Shown one piece after another: positions 35,640 through 46,958 of a stretch of DNA of 64,000 nt. Every line of letters starts with the position of its first letter. Positions within the stretch are counted from its first letter, which is position 1. The notes beneath the pieces were generated by a model. It was not told the DNA's origin, made no database searches, and worked only from the letters and a program-made list of their open reading frames with translations. Source of the DNA: Pascua guehoae (taxonomy: Eukaryota > Basidiomycota > Tremellomycetes > Trichosporonales > Trichosporonaceae); assembly GCA_001600415.1 (NCBI GenBank), contig BCJX01000005.1, forward strand, positions 1,418,032-1,482,031, read 5' to 3'. A program made the translations under genes and the position numbers.

Positions 35640-35700
35640 CTGCTTCCGCGACTACTGCTTCCGCGACCACTGCTTCCGCGACCACTGCTCCGCCGACCAT
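35640..35700. repeat. 15-bp tandem repeat
   Basis: Four copies of a 15-base unit CTGCTTCCGCGACCA, the last degenerate. It reads in a + frame as a Thr/Ala/Ser repeat and in another as Leu/Pro/Arg. Confidence 0.9.
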
Positions 35701-38290
35701 TGCTTCCACCTCAGCTGGCACATTGGTGTGCAAGAAACACTGAGCTGGCCGCACTGGACTATCACGACTGGGCAAACTGTCGGACAACATGGCGTTTGCA
35801 GCGCCCGGTGCGGGGCAGGCCCATGACCGAGCAGTTTTGGGTTGGCAAGTTTGGCCGACGTCCCACAATGTACAGGTGCGTCCAGAGTCTTGAGACTGCC
35901 ACTTTGAGCTCGGTCGAGTCAAAGTCGCGCATGGACACTCTCTAGACCAATGCAATGGCACGGCAAACTACTGTTTCCTGCTTGTTGTATCCCACCTGTC
36001 CTGAGCTTCCCTGTATACGGACTGTGCGCGGACTCGCGCTTAATGTGGCAGTCTCTTGACTTTTCGGGCACACCTGTACACGTTGCTGCCCGCCTACATT
36101 TGCAGGAGGCTAGTATCCACTGCTCGATTCTGTCTATGGGCATCTGATCAACCTCTGCAAGCTAGGACAAGCTTGGCAAGAGGGTTTGACCCCCTCGAGC
36201 CCTCAGCACCTAGCTCCAATAAAGCAACCTTGGCGATCGCAAACGACAAACGTGCGAGTCCAACATGGGCCCAACGGGCAAGTCGCCGCCTGTGTTCACA
36301 GCCCCTGCAGCTTACCCCAAGGCCGCGAGACAAGTGGACGTTCATCGCGCTCCAGGAAGCTAAACTCGCACCAACACATTCGGAGGGGGGCATGTACTCT
36401 CGAAGCGGCGATCATGAACACCAGAGACCAACGCGGTGAACACTAACGTCTTGGCAGGAAAATCGTGGGCTGTACTCAGCAATATGTGATTCGGACGGAA
36501 GGCGTTTGTTCGGAATTCAAAGACAGAACTACTGTAGCTCATAACAGGACCTCGCCCGGAGAAACCAGGAGGATTGAACACGGCTCCATGTCAAGTCTTG
36601 TTTGGCAAAGGATGCGTGAGGCATCAAGCCCCCCGACGCCACCCCCCCCCCCCCCGCCCCCCTTCCCCACCCACATCACCACACACCAAGTTTGATCCCC
36701 ACATTAGCACCAACACAAACCATTGTGGAACATAGAAGGGATGATCGACAATTGACCTGCTTGACACTACGATGCACTAACCATCGGAGCACCGCCCGGT
36801 GGTATGTTAGCGTCGGAGTACCGAAAATTGCCATCAGGATTCGAGTTGGCATGGATTTGAGTGCGTAGCATGTCTCGAAAGTGCAGTGTTTGCATTTTTC
36901 GCTTGAATCAACTTGACACGTAGTCTGGGGTCTGAGAGCCAAAGACCCGTCTGCCGCATGCTGCAATAGCTGCAGAAACCAAGAGTCCTTGGGTCAGGGA
37001 CTTGAGCATCAGCCCGTTGCGAGTGTTGAGCTGTGCGAGATTTTGGGGTCGTGCGCAGAGTGAGTAACCAGGTCGCGTTAGTGGCTTCCCTGTAAATCAT
37101 ACTATGCCACGGATGTCGGTTGTCGTTTAGCTAGACGCGCCATGTGAGTCGTCGAACGAAACAGCTGGCCGTCGGATGGCTAGTGCCGCTTTCAAATATT
37201 CTAGCCCAGTGAGACGCGATTCATACAGACTAGTCGTGTCGCAATCGGTGTGTGTTAAAGTGGTAAAGCTTGTATTCATACATGTGTGACTGGAAAGTAT
37301 TGAGACTGTGACGTCGAGCTCAGTGGCACGCAGGCAGGGCACGCAGGGTGTCGTACAGGAAATGCAATCTGACACCACCCTTGTCTCAAGCCTGCAGTCC
37401 TTGATGGGCACCGCGGACACTACCATATGGTAGAAGTGCTTTGCGCCGTGGCTAAAATGTCGCTGTTAGGAGTCGTAAGTTTCATACCTTTCATTGTCCC
37501 TTTTGGCACTTCCCCTGCTTATAATTCTGTAGAAGATAAGAATGCTCAATGGGATGTTGTCGCAGTGGACGGGTACGCGGTGGTGAACGTTTGGCCAAGT
37601 GTCGAACAGCGGAGAGAGCCAAAATGCTGGATGAGAGGCTAAGCTATACATTCGCCGACGGACATCTACAAGATAGCCATGCTACTGCTTCTGCATATGT
37701 ATACCCCGGTCGGATGCCGGGTAAACTCGCCATAGCTAGCTGTCAGTGGATACGGGGGGTGGCACCTTGTGCGAGTATGGAACGGACCGTTCAGTCAATG
37801 TCCAGAGCGGTGCCTCAGTTCGGGTGCTGGTCAGGCGACGGCCTGGGTGGACGCTACCCAAACGACGTTGTCCAACAGTTTTACAGTCATATACCAGGGT
37901 CGTACCCGATCACGAACGGCACGTCGAGCTGACTTTTCGCAAGCATGCCAAGAGCAATTGACCCCATGCCTTGAACCCTCAACAAAAGAAGGGAGCGAGT
38001 GGCTGAGTTGGTTGGAGTGCACCGTGACAGCTAGTGAAGGTCTGCAGTGTTGTAAGCCTACCCACAAGGCATCCTAGGTACCATCGAGCATGCAGCTCGG
38101 CGGATTCCCTTCATGAATAGAGGCGGATCTGAGCGCATCATTTCAGAGCCACAACTATGAGAAACCACAATCCTGAACAGACATTATTCTGTTACCAAAT
38201 CATTTGATCTCCTGATAGCATGAAATGACAGTTACTACCACGTTCAATCCTTAGCTACCGGTCGGTTATTTGGTTATCCACGTCGGCTGG

Positions 38291-38641
38291 TTAGGTCTGT
38301 ACCTTCGGGCGCCCTGGTCTGCGAGGCACAGCTGACCATACCAAAAAGCACATCTCAATTGTATAGCCGTCGTTGCGTTTGTCCCGGTGGTGCGTCGCAC
38401 GTTGGGCTTCGTCCATGGCCGCATCGCTCAGTTTGATTGCATATTTAGGAGGGGAATCGCATGGAAATATCGGGGGTCGGTGGCCTTTGGGTAGCAGGGT
38501 ACCGTCCCAAACCTCCACGCGTGGGGGGGTTTCATCAGGCCAGCGCAAATCCTCCTCGTAGGTCGGTATTTCGAAGGGGGCTGCAGCGACAGATGAGACA
38601 ATAGACGCGAAGGCGAAGAAAGTAGTGACCTTGAAGCGCAT
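38291..38641 (-). CDS. Small secreted protein with a Kex2-like site
   Basis: A 116-aa frame starting at the ATG at 38641. The N-terminus MRFKVTTFFAFASIVSSVAA is a clear signal peptide with likely cleavage after the Ala run. The mature part is short, Pro-rich and ends with two lone Cys residues overall. A dibasic Lys-Arg in HHRDKRNDGYT lies about 30 residues from the C-terminus and could be cut by a Kex2-type protease to release a peptide. There is no CAAX ending, so it is not a typical basidiomycete pheromone precursor. No family was recognised. The frame is open for 66 codons upstream of this ATG, but the signal peptide argues for this start. A GTACAG near the stop might be a splice donor, so the C-terminus is uncertain. 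Confidence 0.6.
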   Translation of the reverse strand: MRFKVTTFFAFASIVSSVAAAPFEIPTYEEDLRWPDETPPRVEVWDGTLLPKGHRPPIFPCDSPPKYAIKLSDAAMDEAQRATHHRDKRNDGYTIEMCFLVWSAVPRRPGRPKVQT

Positions 38642-40459
38642 ATTCGACGGGTGGTCTTCGAGGAATCGTGTGACTGACTGGCTCAAGAATATGACACTGA
38701 GTTGAGAGCTCGGTTGGGGGTATGTGAAACGTTGGCGTCCATTTATAGTCCGTCGACGAGGCCTGAAGAAGAGTGGATCCAGCGAAATGCGCCTCGCGAT
38801 CACTTGTATCCGCAACTCTAATCTGTCCAGTCTACTCACATGACAAGTTAGGACACCAAACTTGCATGCCCATTACCAATACGTTTCTTGATGTCAGTTA
38901 CGCGTAACCGAGTACCTATGACTCTGCACCCCGAAAGCCCAAGTTTAGTCACTGCAAGGAATGACGAAGACCGTATTGTACCCCAGAGGACATGCTTTCG
39001 TGAGCTCACAAGGTCCTTACGATGCGTCAAAATGAATCGCTCGTGACCACCTTCGTGTTTCAGTACGTGTCAGGTGCTCTCCATGAAGGGAATGTAGTGA
39101 CGCGGAAGGACGGTAGACAACACATCAAACGTCATGGATGTGGTGCTGTGCCTTACCGTAGAAAAATAAGCATACAGGCACATGGCTTGGCGTCGTTCAC
39201 TTGACGACTGGGGGTTTGGGGAGGAGGGGTTCGTGATGGTTACCAAACTGGTTTCATGACCCGGTAGTGGATACCTCGGTCAGCTGCCTGGTTTCGTCTT
39301 CATGGTCGCGCATGACGTGTGGTGCAAGTGCAGATGAAGTTGGAACCGAGATACTCGTTGTGACGTTCCTGTACCCCAGTCATCCACATTTGGAGATTCC
39401 GGGCCGACTCCTGGTGCCATTGGTGACATTGAGCAGTGCCTTCCACGCTTGTTTGAAGGTGGCTATGTTGCCAACTCATGTAGCCAATGGTTGTTATCCC
39501 AACGGCCGATCGTTACTGGTATTTGGCATTTGAGAGTGCTCGTCCTTTGGGACATTCATAGCCTGGCTCCCGGGTACATACCATCGTTGGCACCAAGTGC
39601 TCTCGTGCCCATGAAGCTCACGGACATGTTGAGCGCCTCTCGGAGAGCCAAAGAACAGCGGGGCTACAGTATGCTTGCTGCATCCCCTGGTGCAGGTAGG
39701 ACAATGGACATACCCCAATAGGGGTTCTACCAGTGCCCTGTCAGAAATGCTGGGTGGTTCTTGGCTATTTAGTAATTTCAGTACAGGTGAAAGGAAGTGA
39801 TGCGAATGACCACTTCTAGCTGGGGTAGACGTCATCAGTCTGGTGATGGGGGATTGCCGTACGTGGGCATCCCCAACAAATAAAAAATGCTTTGAATGAT
39901 GCCCTGCTCCGAGGAAGCTGTCGAGATGAGAGAAGAAGTGATGCATGAATACTTTAGAGGAACATGAGTGTTATATACAACTAGGGAGCGGTGGTATAGA
40001 CATCAGGCCGACGCTATGGTCGCAATGTGGCAAGTGGATGCGAGAGTGGCGGAAGTGCCACTTTGACAGAAGCACCTGGTTGAGTAGTTCACCTTCGAGA
40101 CGGTACACGACCAGTCCACAAATGAGCTTAAACAGGTGCAGCGTTGGTGTTGCCCATCACTGTCAGTCTCCAGCCTCCTTACCCAAAACAATTTGGCACA
40201 CGGCGGCTTCAGTTCACACAACCTGACACGGATGTCACTCATCAGTTTGCATGCGCAGCCTCCGAGCAATGCTCGAAATAAGCACCTGGATGACAATGTG
40301 GCGGGGGTCCTAAAACTTACTGTAAATTCGCCTTCAAGCTGTGCAATGGCCATGGTTACAACCTGGTTGGGATACGATGTATTCTGATGGATTTCTGTCT
40401 TCAACTGCGCTCGACACGCCGTGGTGCATGGGGGCGCGCTTTTGCAATACAAGGACTTG
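38642..40459. other. Region without a supportable gene
   Basis: About 1.8 kb of balanced composition. Open frames such as the minus-strand frame 40003-40506 are Cys/Ser-rich and unlike the surrounding genes in codon choice. Nothing is supportable. Confidence 0.4.
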
Positions 40460-42433
40460 CTATTTTCGATAGCATGTACAACACCAATGTCCACGGAGGC
40501 AATCATGTGGACGTCCTCCCTCAGTGCCGTGCGTGATGGTCAGGTGACGGGGTAGTGGGTAAGGGAGCAAAATAGCGGTTGCTGGATGTCGGGATAAGAT
40601 TGGCGCACTGAGCTGGGCGTCGGAGTAGCCAGAGGTTGATATCGGGGACGACAATATCTCCGACTTGAGTTGGGTGTAAGCATCCCCCCCTGGAGAGACA
40701 GGAGTGTATGGGTTGTTCGAGAACAATGGTGAAGAAGGGTCGGAACTCCTGCTGGGCCTTGGGGACCAATGTGGATCATACTGGGGTGGGATGTATTCGA
40801 CGTCGTCGTTCAAGGCGCCTCCGTCGTATTCCTGCTGAAGGCGCCGACCATATGTCGCACTCGTGACCCTGGACGAATAAGTGCCAACGAAGGAGATCAC
40901 GAAGAACGTACGCAAGGGGCAGTGCACCACGCTTGGAAACCTCAGACATAGGTGTCGGACTTCCGTCGGTGTACGGAGTGGGCGCCACATCCAAGTTGTC
41001 GTCCACAACAAACGTTGAAGGGTCGCCCTGTCTCCTGACCGTCAGGACGTATTCCCGTTCATCCGGGGACTCACAGCTTCTGGTGACGGCGGCGTATGTG
41101 TGTCGTAGCCGCAAAGTATGCGATTGCAGCGATGAGCGCAGCTCCGATGACAGCACCAATCTAGGGTAGGTTTCAGACGGCCTTCTCTCTCATGCAGCAG
41201 GTGTCAACTTACAACAGTGCCTGCGAGTTCACCCTTACTCAGCTTCCTACTCCTACTTGGGGGTTCGACCTCTACATTTCTGCTGCGTCAGCTGTTATAC
41301 CTAATTGTAGTACCAACGAAAGCCCATTGTAAAAGGTCACGCTGTGCAAGCCGACGGCCTCTGCCGGTGATGACCCAGCTACATCCCACCCAGGCGCACC
41401 AATCGTCACGTTGTACTCCACTGTGGGGTCCAATGCTTCCATACATAAAATTGCGTCCCGTACTGTCCACGGATTGCGAGCATTTACCGAGGAAGACCTG
41501 GATGAACCGACACTGCTGGGCGGTGGGGGCTGTACCACTATCGAGCAGATGCCATGAGTTGGACCCATTGTTCCGTTGACGATGACATATGAGGTGTTGC
41601 GTGGAATGTTGAAAAATGTCTTGGGCGTATGAACATATCCGCCATCCCAGAGTTGAGCTGTTGCCACCAACGTATCGTATGGAATGAGCTCCTGACCGCC
41701 TGCAATCAGTACGAGGGGGAGTTTTAAACCCACCGACGCCACCGATGTGTCTGGACATTGTCCAATTAGGCGTGTATTGGAAGAAATCGTTTGCCGTTCC
41801 GTTGACGACCCACAGCTGAGTACTTGTCCCGACATGCTCAAATGTGGGACAACCAGTCAGTCCTGTAGAGACACAGGCGGTCAATTTACGCCTGTGTTTG
41901 CATGGCTAGATACAAAGTGGTCCCGGTGATCGACACGGATCCTCTCGGAACGGCATAATGAATAGTGTGGAGGTCCAGAGGCAGATCATGAATTTGTGCG
42001 AGGTCGACTCCGTTGGGCCGAGGGTTGCCCTGAACGTAGTTGTCCACAGAGAGCGTTGGGAGATTGGTAGAGGACTCATCATCCCAGTCCTGGCCCTCTA
42101 ATTCACCATGGATCTTCGCGCCACTCCCCAAGAACGTAAATTGGATCCTCACGTCACTCTCTGTCCAGCGTAGTTCGAGGCGTGGAGGATAACGTGCTTT
42201 GACTGCCCCTCTCCGACCATTCCCGGTACGTAGTTGGTCCAGGAGGTCTCCGAAAACGTCGTGTTCCACAAATTATCGCTGGTAAGGTTTGTCCCAGTGA
42301 AGTTGAAAGGCATAATAGGCTTCCACTGATAGAAGGCGTGCATGTCGCTGAGGGTCAAGTTGAACGTTACGTTAGGCGTATAGCTGTGCGCTGGGGTTGC
42401 CCCGACCAAGAGAGCCGCAATCGCGAGTGCCAT
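40460..42433 (-). CDS. Single-pass surface protein with glycosylated ectodomain and cytoplasmic tail
   Basis: The start at 42433 gives signal peptide MALAIAALLVGATPAHS. The ectodomain has many N-x-S/T sites (NVTFNLT, NFTGTNLT, NWT, NGT). Later come a short exon (EPPSRSRKLSKGELAGTV) and the membrane helix IGAVIGAALIAAIAYFAA followed by a basic HIRRRHQKL stop-transfer. The tail includes EYIPPQYDPHWSP. The plan, with two ectodomain halves, one helix and a Pro/Ser-rich tail, is common among uncharacterised basidiomycete surface proteins. Several joins are uncertain. Near 42150-42200 the frame changes, either by a 35-bp intron or a small indel. At about 41719-41752 a 34-bp intron (GTGGGT donor, ACTGAT branch, GCAG acceptor) restores frame. 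The tail exons and the stop at 40460 are provisional. Confidence 0.6.
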
Positions 42434-42808
42434 GTTTGCAAGCACAGTGATGGGTATAGGTAGCTGATGGCAATGGAATGAGTGCTGACGAGAAGAATGT
42501 CGATGGCGTTGAGCGACCGGCAACCATACCATACCAAGAAAAGGCAATGTTGCGTCAGGGCCAGTCGCGGCCAGAATGGGATGAAGTGGAAAGACAGCAA
42601 TTGGCGCCAAGAACCCGCGGGTACCTTTTGGTTGTCACCAGACCTGAAACGTGCCTGTCCAAGAGTCATACTTTTGGAGGGGTTCCTTTAATTGGGTAAA
42701 ACCTACAACTAAACCTGATATACGGTCCACATAAAGATGGATGGTTGACGTACAGTAGGTCCATCCCCACAATGTTACTCCAACACACAACTCTTACACT
42801 ACACTCCC
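42434..42808. promoter_or_regulatory. Shared divergent promoter region
   Basis: 375 bases separate the start codons of the surface protein (-) and the aspartic-protease-like gene (+). The two are likely controlled from this common region. No specific operator is recognised. Confidence 0.5.
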
Positions 42809-44485
42809 ATGATGCGAATCGCCAACATCGTCACTTTGGCCGCTGGGACCATTGTTGCTGCCCCATTGTTAGCTCATGGCACGCACCACGTCCCTCTCAC
42901 CCTCCACCCTGGTGAAGATCGATCGTTGAGCAAACGCCAAAACCTCAACATGGGACAGTCCACGTTGAGTTTCAGAGGCAGCAATAGGGATGGATCGGTA
43001 CACGATGGAAATCAAAATTGGGTACATTTGTTGAATCTCAACTTCTGTTGTTGACGAAAAGCACCCCTCCCCAGACAGTCAACGTGTCGCCATCTATGCT
43101 ATTCAGCCGGTTCATTGTCTGGGAGGAGGTCAGCCCCACCTGCAACGATTGCGAAGAAGCCGCGCTGTTCAATCGCAGTACTTCCACAACATTCGAGGGT
43201 GGCCGCCTATTTAACATCACATCACCGTTCAATTATAATAAGGGAACGAACGTTACTCTGCAGAGAGCCGAGGACTTCGTCACAATTGTCGGAGTCTCGG
43301 GAACAGTACCTTTTGGTCTGTTTCTTTGTGTGTAGTGCCACGCGCTGACTCTCAGATGTGAGCGTGGATAATGTTACAAGATGGGGTTCATTCGGAGGGG
43401 GCGGATACCTCGGCCTCCTACCCCAACCTTCTGTTGAGGGGGAGCCCGTTGGAGAGAGCGATGGTGCTCGGTTCATTACGGACTTCATGGCCCCTCGGTG
43501 GTCGCAGCCGGCCCTCGGAATGTATTTGGCGGACGTCAGTCCGTCATTATACTCTACCGCGGACGCCGATGTCAGTACATACCATAACAGTGGGAAGCTG
43601 ACGTTCGGGTGAGTCTTGCTGCCGATGTCCTAGTGACAACACCTCTCCGGTAGTACTTGAACTGACCTGGCAGTGGTACCGACCCCACGTTGTTCGTTGA
43701 GCCTGTGACATATGTTCCATGCGATGGATGGTTTCGCCTTGCACTCGATGGCATCGCTGTCAACGGAGTCCCAGTGTCTCTCGCCGATACTATCCTCGCC
43801 AATGATACGACCTCCGAAGCGTCATCAACGGACAAGATTCGATACCTCTCAACAATTAACGTCAACTGGGATGCCATTGAAGTTCCCTTTGCAGCAGAAG
43901 AACAGTTCTACAGTCTTTTCGAGGGGTCCTATCGCCTTCCCCGCGATCGAAGGTTGTACCCGAATCACTACGTCATCCCTTGCAATACGACCGACCACGT
44001 ATCATTCACGATCGGTGGACAGAGTTGGGCGATAAACGCTGTCCACCTCACAGGACTCTATGTGGAGGAGAATCCTACCCATTGCGTGGGTACAATTGTA
44101 GGAGGAAACACTACCACGTAAGGATCTTCAACCTTTTTGTTCGTTCACGTGTGGCTTCCTAGCTTTCGTTGCTGTGAAACATCGTCATTTGATTTGAGCG
44201 CTGACTGGGTCGCACAGATACACTCTCGGCTTGCCGTTCCTGCGTAATGTGTACACCGTCCTTCAGTACGACCCAGTTCAGATAGGCTTTGCGAAGCTTG
44301 CACCAGGGCTCAATAATATGACAACCGCGCAGGAAACAGCCGCCATCATGTACACCGAGACCGGTTGGGACCGTCCATCAGCAATGGCATCGCGCTCCTC
44401 GTGGCCCGAAGCGCAGGGTATAGGCGGGGCCAGTGGCACCTGCTCACACACCGACTTTCCGGCGGCATTGGTGGTGGCGGTATAG
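42809..44485 (+). CDS. Secreted aspartic-protease-like (A1) protein lacking both catalytic motifs
   Basis: Exons inferred: 42809-43021, 43062-43315, 43356-43608, 43674-44117 and 44218-44485. An N-terminal signal peptide (IVTLAAGTIVAAP) is followed by a probable propeptide ending in SLSKRQ, a Kex2-like site. The A1 landmark MEIKIGTPPQTVNV is clear, and the C-terminal half has HVSFTIGG, TLGLPFLRNVYTVLQYD and IGFAKL, the expected end of the pepsin fold. At the position of the first DTGS the sequence is SPSMLFS, and at the second it is NVNWDAIEV, so neither catalytic Asp is present. Within exon 1 (about 42980-43000) the frame of the propeptide does not join the frame of YTMEIKIG. Either a small indel or a 72-bp intron (donor GTGAAG at about 42912) is needed. 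It is probably a pseudoprotease, or a decaying gene. Confidence 0.65.
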
Positions 44486-45811
44486 GCTGCCATTGTCATC
44501 GTTGCGGCGTCGTAGGTTACGGACAAGCATGGGTTACATAGGGCGGCAAAGTAGTTCCATGCTGCCAATTCTGTAGTTCTCTGCATAGCTTGGTTTCGTC
44601 CGTCTGTACAGTACTGTACAGCACAATGTTGGTACTTCGCCACCCCTCGGCAGAATTAACCTGCAAGCAACCCAAGGATATTCATGTTAATGTATCTTGC
44701 CAATAGGTTTGGCCAGTGTGAAGTGATTAGGCGACGATAGAGGAATCCCACGTTCTGCCTTAGCTCGTGCAACAAACCCAGAAGCCAGGCCGGCTATGCG
44801 CCAAGCGGGTCAGGCTCCACCGTAACGTGAACTTTTGTTCCAGCTGACGTGTTTGCGGCCCTTTGCTTCTTCACCACCATCTGCCGGTGACAGTGTCGCA
44901 AAGGAGTGGCAATACCACAACCGTTGGTTTCGCTGATGGTGCTTGAAGAAGAGCAGTGCCTGGAGAGAGCTTGGAGACTATCCGCGATATGGAAATGCGG
45001 GAATGTGAGCTTACTCCACGCCAAGACATCGGTGACCTTCGGGTCATCGTCCACCTGACGTCTGTGCAGTTACCTCTCGTAGGCGTTGTCTTGCGTTTCA
45101 TACTGAGATGACAGGGGTCTATCGTAAGAGCGGGATCTGGGGGGTACGTATTTCATAGAATGGCAGGGCATTCAAAGCCAGCTCCAGCCTTGGTTGTCAG
45201 TCAGCCTTGGGCAGAGGGCTTGATTAGAGCAGGAATGCGACGGCTCAGCAACTTGCGGCTTCATTTGTGTATCGACTGTGTGTCGCAGCAAGCAGACGGG
45301 CGCTCACATTGGCCTTTTGGCCAAATTCCTTTGCAGCTGCGACTCACTATCAACTTTCATGTACACTGCTGTGCAACGACTCTCCCAAATCACCGGCTAT
45401 CTTTGAAATACTTCAGCTTATCCGCAGGAGTGTGGTTCTTGAGGGTGGCCCGCGGTAACTGGACAGCCGTGACCACAAGACGATCCGATGGATAAGATAC
45501 GATAGCGAGTGAGGATGGCTCTGGCCATGCTGGCAATCCGGACGGGCTGGGAGGAGCCTGTACGGTATGGGCACCATAGCGCTTCAGACCGCTACGTACA
45601 GTCGAGGGTCGCTCGTGGACGGGTATTTGGTCCACAATGTCGACTCGGACAATACTGTATGCCGACTCGATCTCGATCCAAACACAAATTCACCACCATC
45701 CAGGACCGTGCTCTAACACACCTCACTTCACTGCATCACACTTTACTGACCTTTCTGCACCTCATTTTAACAGCGCATATCCCCCATCCCCTCCACCTCA
45801 CCTAAACGACC
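44486..45811. other. Region without a supportable gene
   Basis: About 1.3 kb. No frame has family features. The last 120 bases are rich in CACC and CTCACTT motifs, the likely promoter and leader of the acetyltransferase gene. Confidence 0.45.
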
Positions 45812-46534
45812 ATGCCAGACCCCCACCAACAACCAACATTCACACTCACCACCCCGCGCCTGACCCTGCGCCGCTTCACAGCCGCAGACGCGGACAGCCT
45901 CGCCGTGATCCACTGCAACCCACTCGTGATGCAGTACATCGACACCGCAGCTTCGCGCGACACGATCGAGGCGCGTGTGCTTCCCGCCATTGCGGGCGAG
46001 TATGCAGCCATCGACAGCGACGACCAGTTGGCGCAGGGACTGGGACGGCTCACGATCGTGGACGCAGAGGGGGTGTTCGTGGGCGCCGTGAGCTTGCGGC
46101 CGCCGAATAGTGTTGGTATCGCCCCATTACCCGCCGAGCCCGTTAAGCCCGCCGGTCCTGCCGACCCCTCCAACCCCACCAACGCCGCCGACTCAACCAT
46201 CCCCGCAACTACCACCCCCAACCGCCCGCCGCCGCGCCCCGAACTCGAGCTGGGCTACCGCATCGTCCCTCAAGCGTGGGGGAGAGGCTACGCCACCGAG
46301 GTCGCCCGCGCCGCCGTAGACTACGCCTTCACACACCTCGCCACCCCCTCAATCGTGGCGACGACCATGGCGGTAAACGTGGGCTCGCGGCGTGTGCTCG
46401 AGAATGCGGGCTTTCGGTACCGGCGCACGTTTTTCGAAGAGTGGGATGACCCACTGCCGGGGTCTGAGGAGGGGGATGTCGTCTATGGGCTGACCAGGGA
46501 CGAATGGGAGGCAGACAGGAGGAGAAACGAGTAG
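45812..46534 (+). CDS. GNAT-family N-acetyltransferase (RimJ/RimL-like)
   Basis: An intronless 240-aa protein of the Acetyltransf_3 (RimJ/RimL) type, which moves an acetyl group from acetyl-CoA to an amine. The N-terminal strand TLTTPRLTLRRFTAADADSL is the family hallmark, and the acetyl-CoA binding loop appears as PQAWGRGYATEVARAAVDYA. The region AVNVGSRRVLENAGFRY is the typical motif near the C-terminal end of the fold. Between the two halves lies an insertion of about 45 residues rich in Pro, Ala, Thr and Asn, just before ELELGYRIVPQAWG. Absence of introns among intron-rich neighbours would fit acquisition from bacteria, but small fungal GNAT genes are often intronless. Substrate is unknown. 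Confidence 0.88.
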   Translation: MPDPHQQPTFTLTTPRLTLRRFTAADADSLAVIHCNPLVMQYIDTAASRDTIEARVLPAIAGEYAAIDSDDQLAQGLGRLTIVDAEGVFVGAVSLRPPNSVGIAPLPAEPVKPAGPADPSNPTNAADSTIPATTTPNRPPPRPELELGYRIVPQAWGRGYATEVARAAVDYAFTHLATPSIVATTMAVNVGSRRVLENAGFRYRRTFFEEWDDPLPGSEEGDVVYGLTRDEWEADRRRNE

Positions 46535-46958
46535 GGTTGGGGATGCAGAAGGGCTCAATAGTGCATGCCGATTTGGACTGTGTTGCTTCAAGTAACCCCC
46601 TACTTCTGGGTGTTCTCCACTCCTAACATACCTCCTCGCCCACTATATGGAACTCTACAGCGGGGAGCAGAAGGACGTCTTCATACTCCACGTTCTTCGG
46701 CGTGGTACTTGTAGTTTAGAAGGAGATTGTCTTGACTTCCTGCACCTGAAAGTGGCAAAGGCACCAAAGCAAAATGGGGAGAATATCAAGTCACGTGCGT
46801 CAAGGGTGGTTGTCCACCTTCTTGCGCGGTGCCTGACCGCCGATCCTCCTCCACAGCGCATGTCCAACTGCACAGCTTACTCTGGACACTTCACAACTGT
46901 ACATTTCCTCACCTAACCCGACTCAGGCGACAACATCACGCGCCGCCTACTATACAGC
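46535..46958. other. Intergenic promoter region
   Basis: 424 bases between two genes on the same strand. No motif is recognised beyond general C/T richness near the downstream start. Confidence 0.45.

Larger units (their letters stand above)
33026..38290. other. 5.3-kb repeat-bearing region without a supportable gene
   Basis: No gene is recognised. The stretch contains several tandem repeats: AAGGCTT-type at about 34075-34180, GGACAGGT-type at about 34475-34545, GGGTTGG-type at about 34740-34865, a 20-bp array at 35016-35115, and a 15-bp array at 35640-35700. Composition shifts from GC-rich to more balanced toward 36-38 kb. The longest frame (35082-35945) begins inside the 20-bp array and reads through the 15-bp array, so it is probably not a gene. 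Confidence 0.45.

Noticed and set aside
35082..35945. 287-codon open frame on the + strand
   Set aside because: It begins inside a 20-bp tandem array and passes through a 15-bp array. Composition is repeat-driven, with no family features or splice signals.
37990..38070. Possible tRNA (A-box-like TGGCTGAGTTGGTTGG at about 38000)
   Set aside because: No matching B box (GGTTCGANNCC) at the right distance, and no acceptor or anticodon stem could be paired. At most a remnant.
40003..40506. 167-codon frame on the minus strand
   Set aside because: Cys/Ser-rich sequence with no domain, overlapping the end of the surface-protein gene. Codon choice is unlike the other genes.
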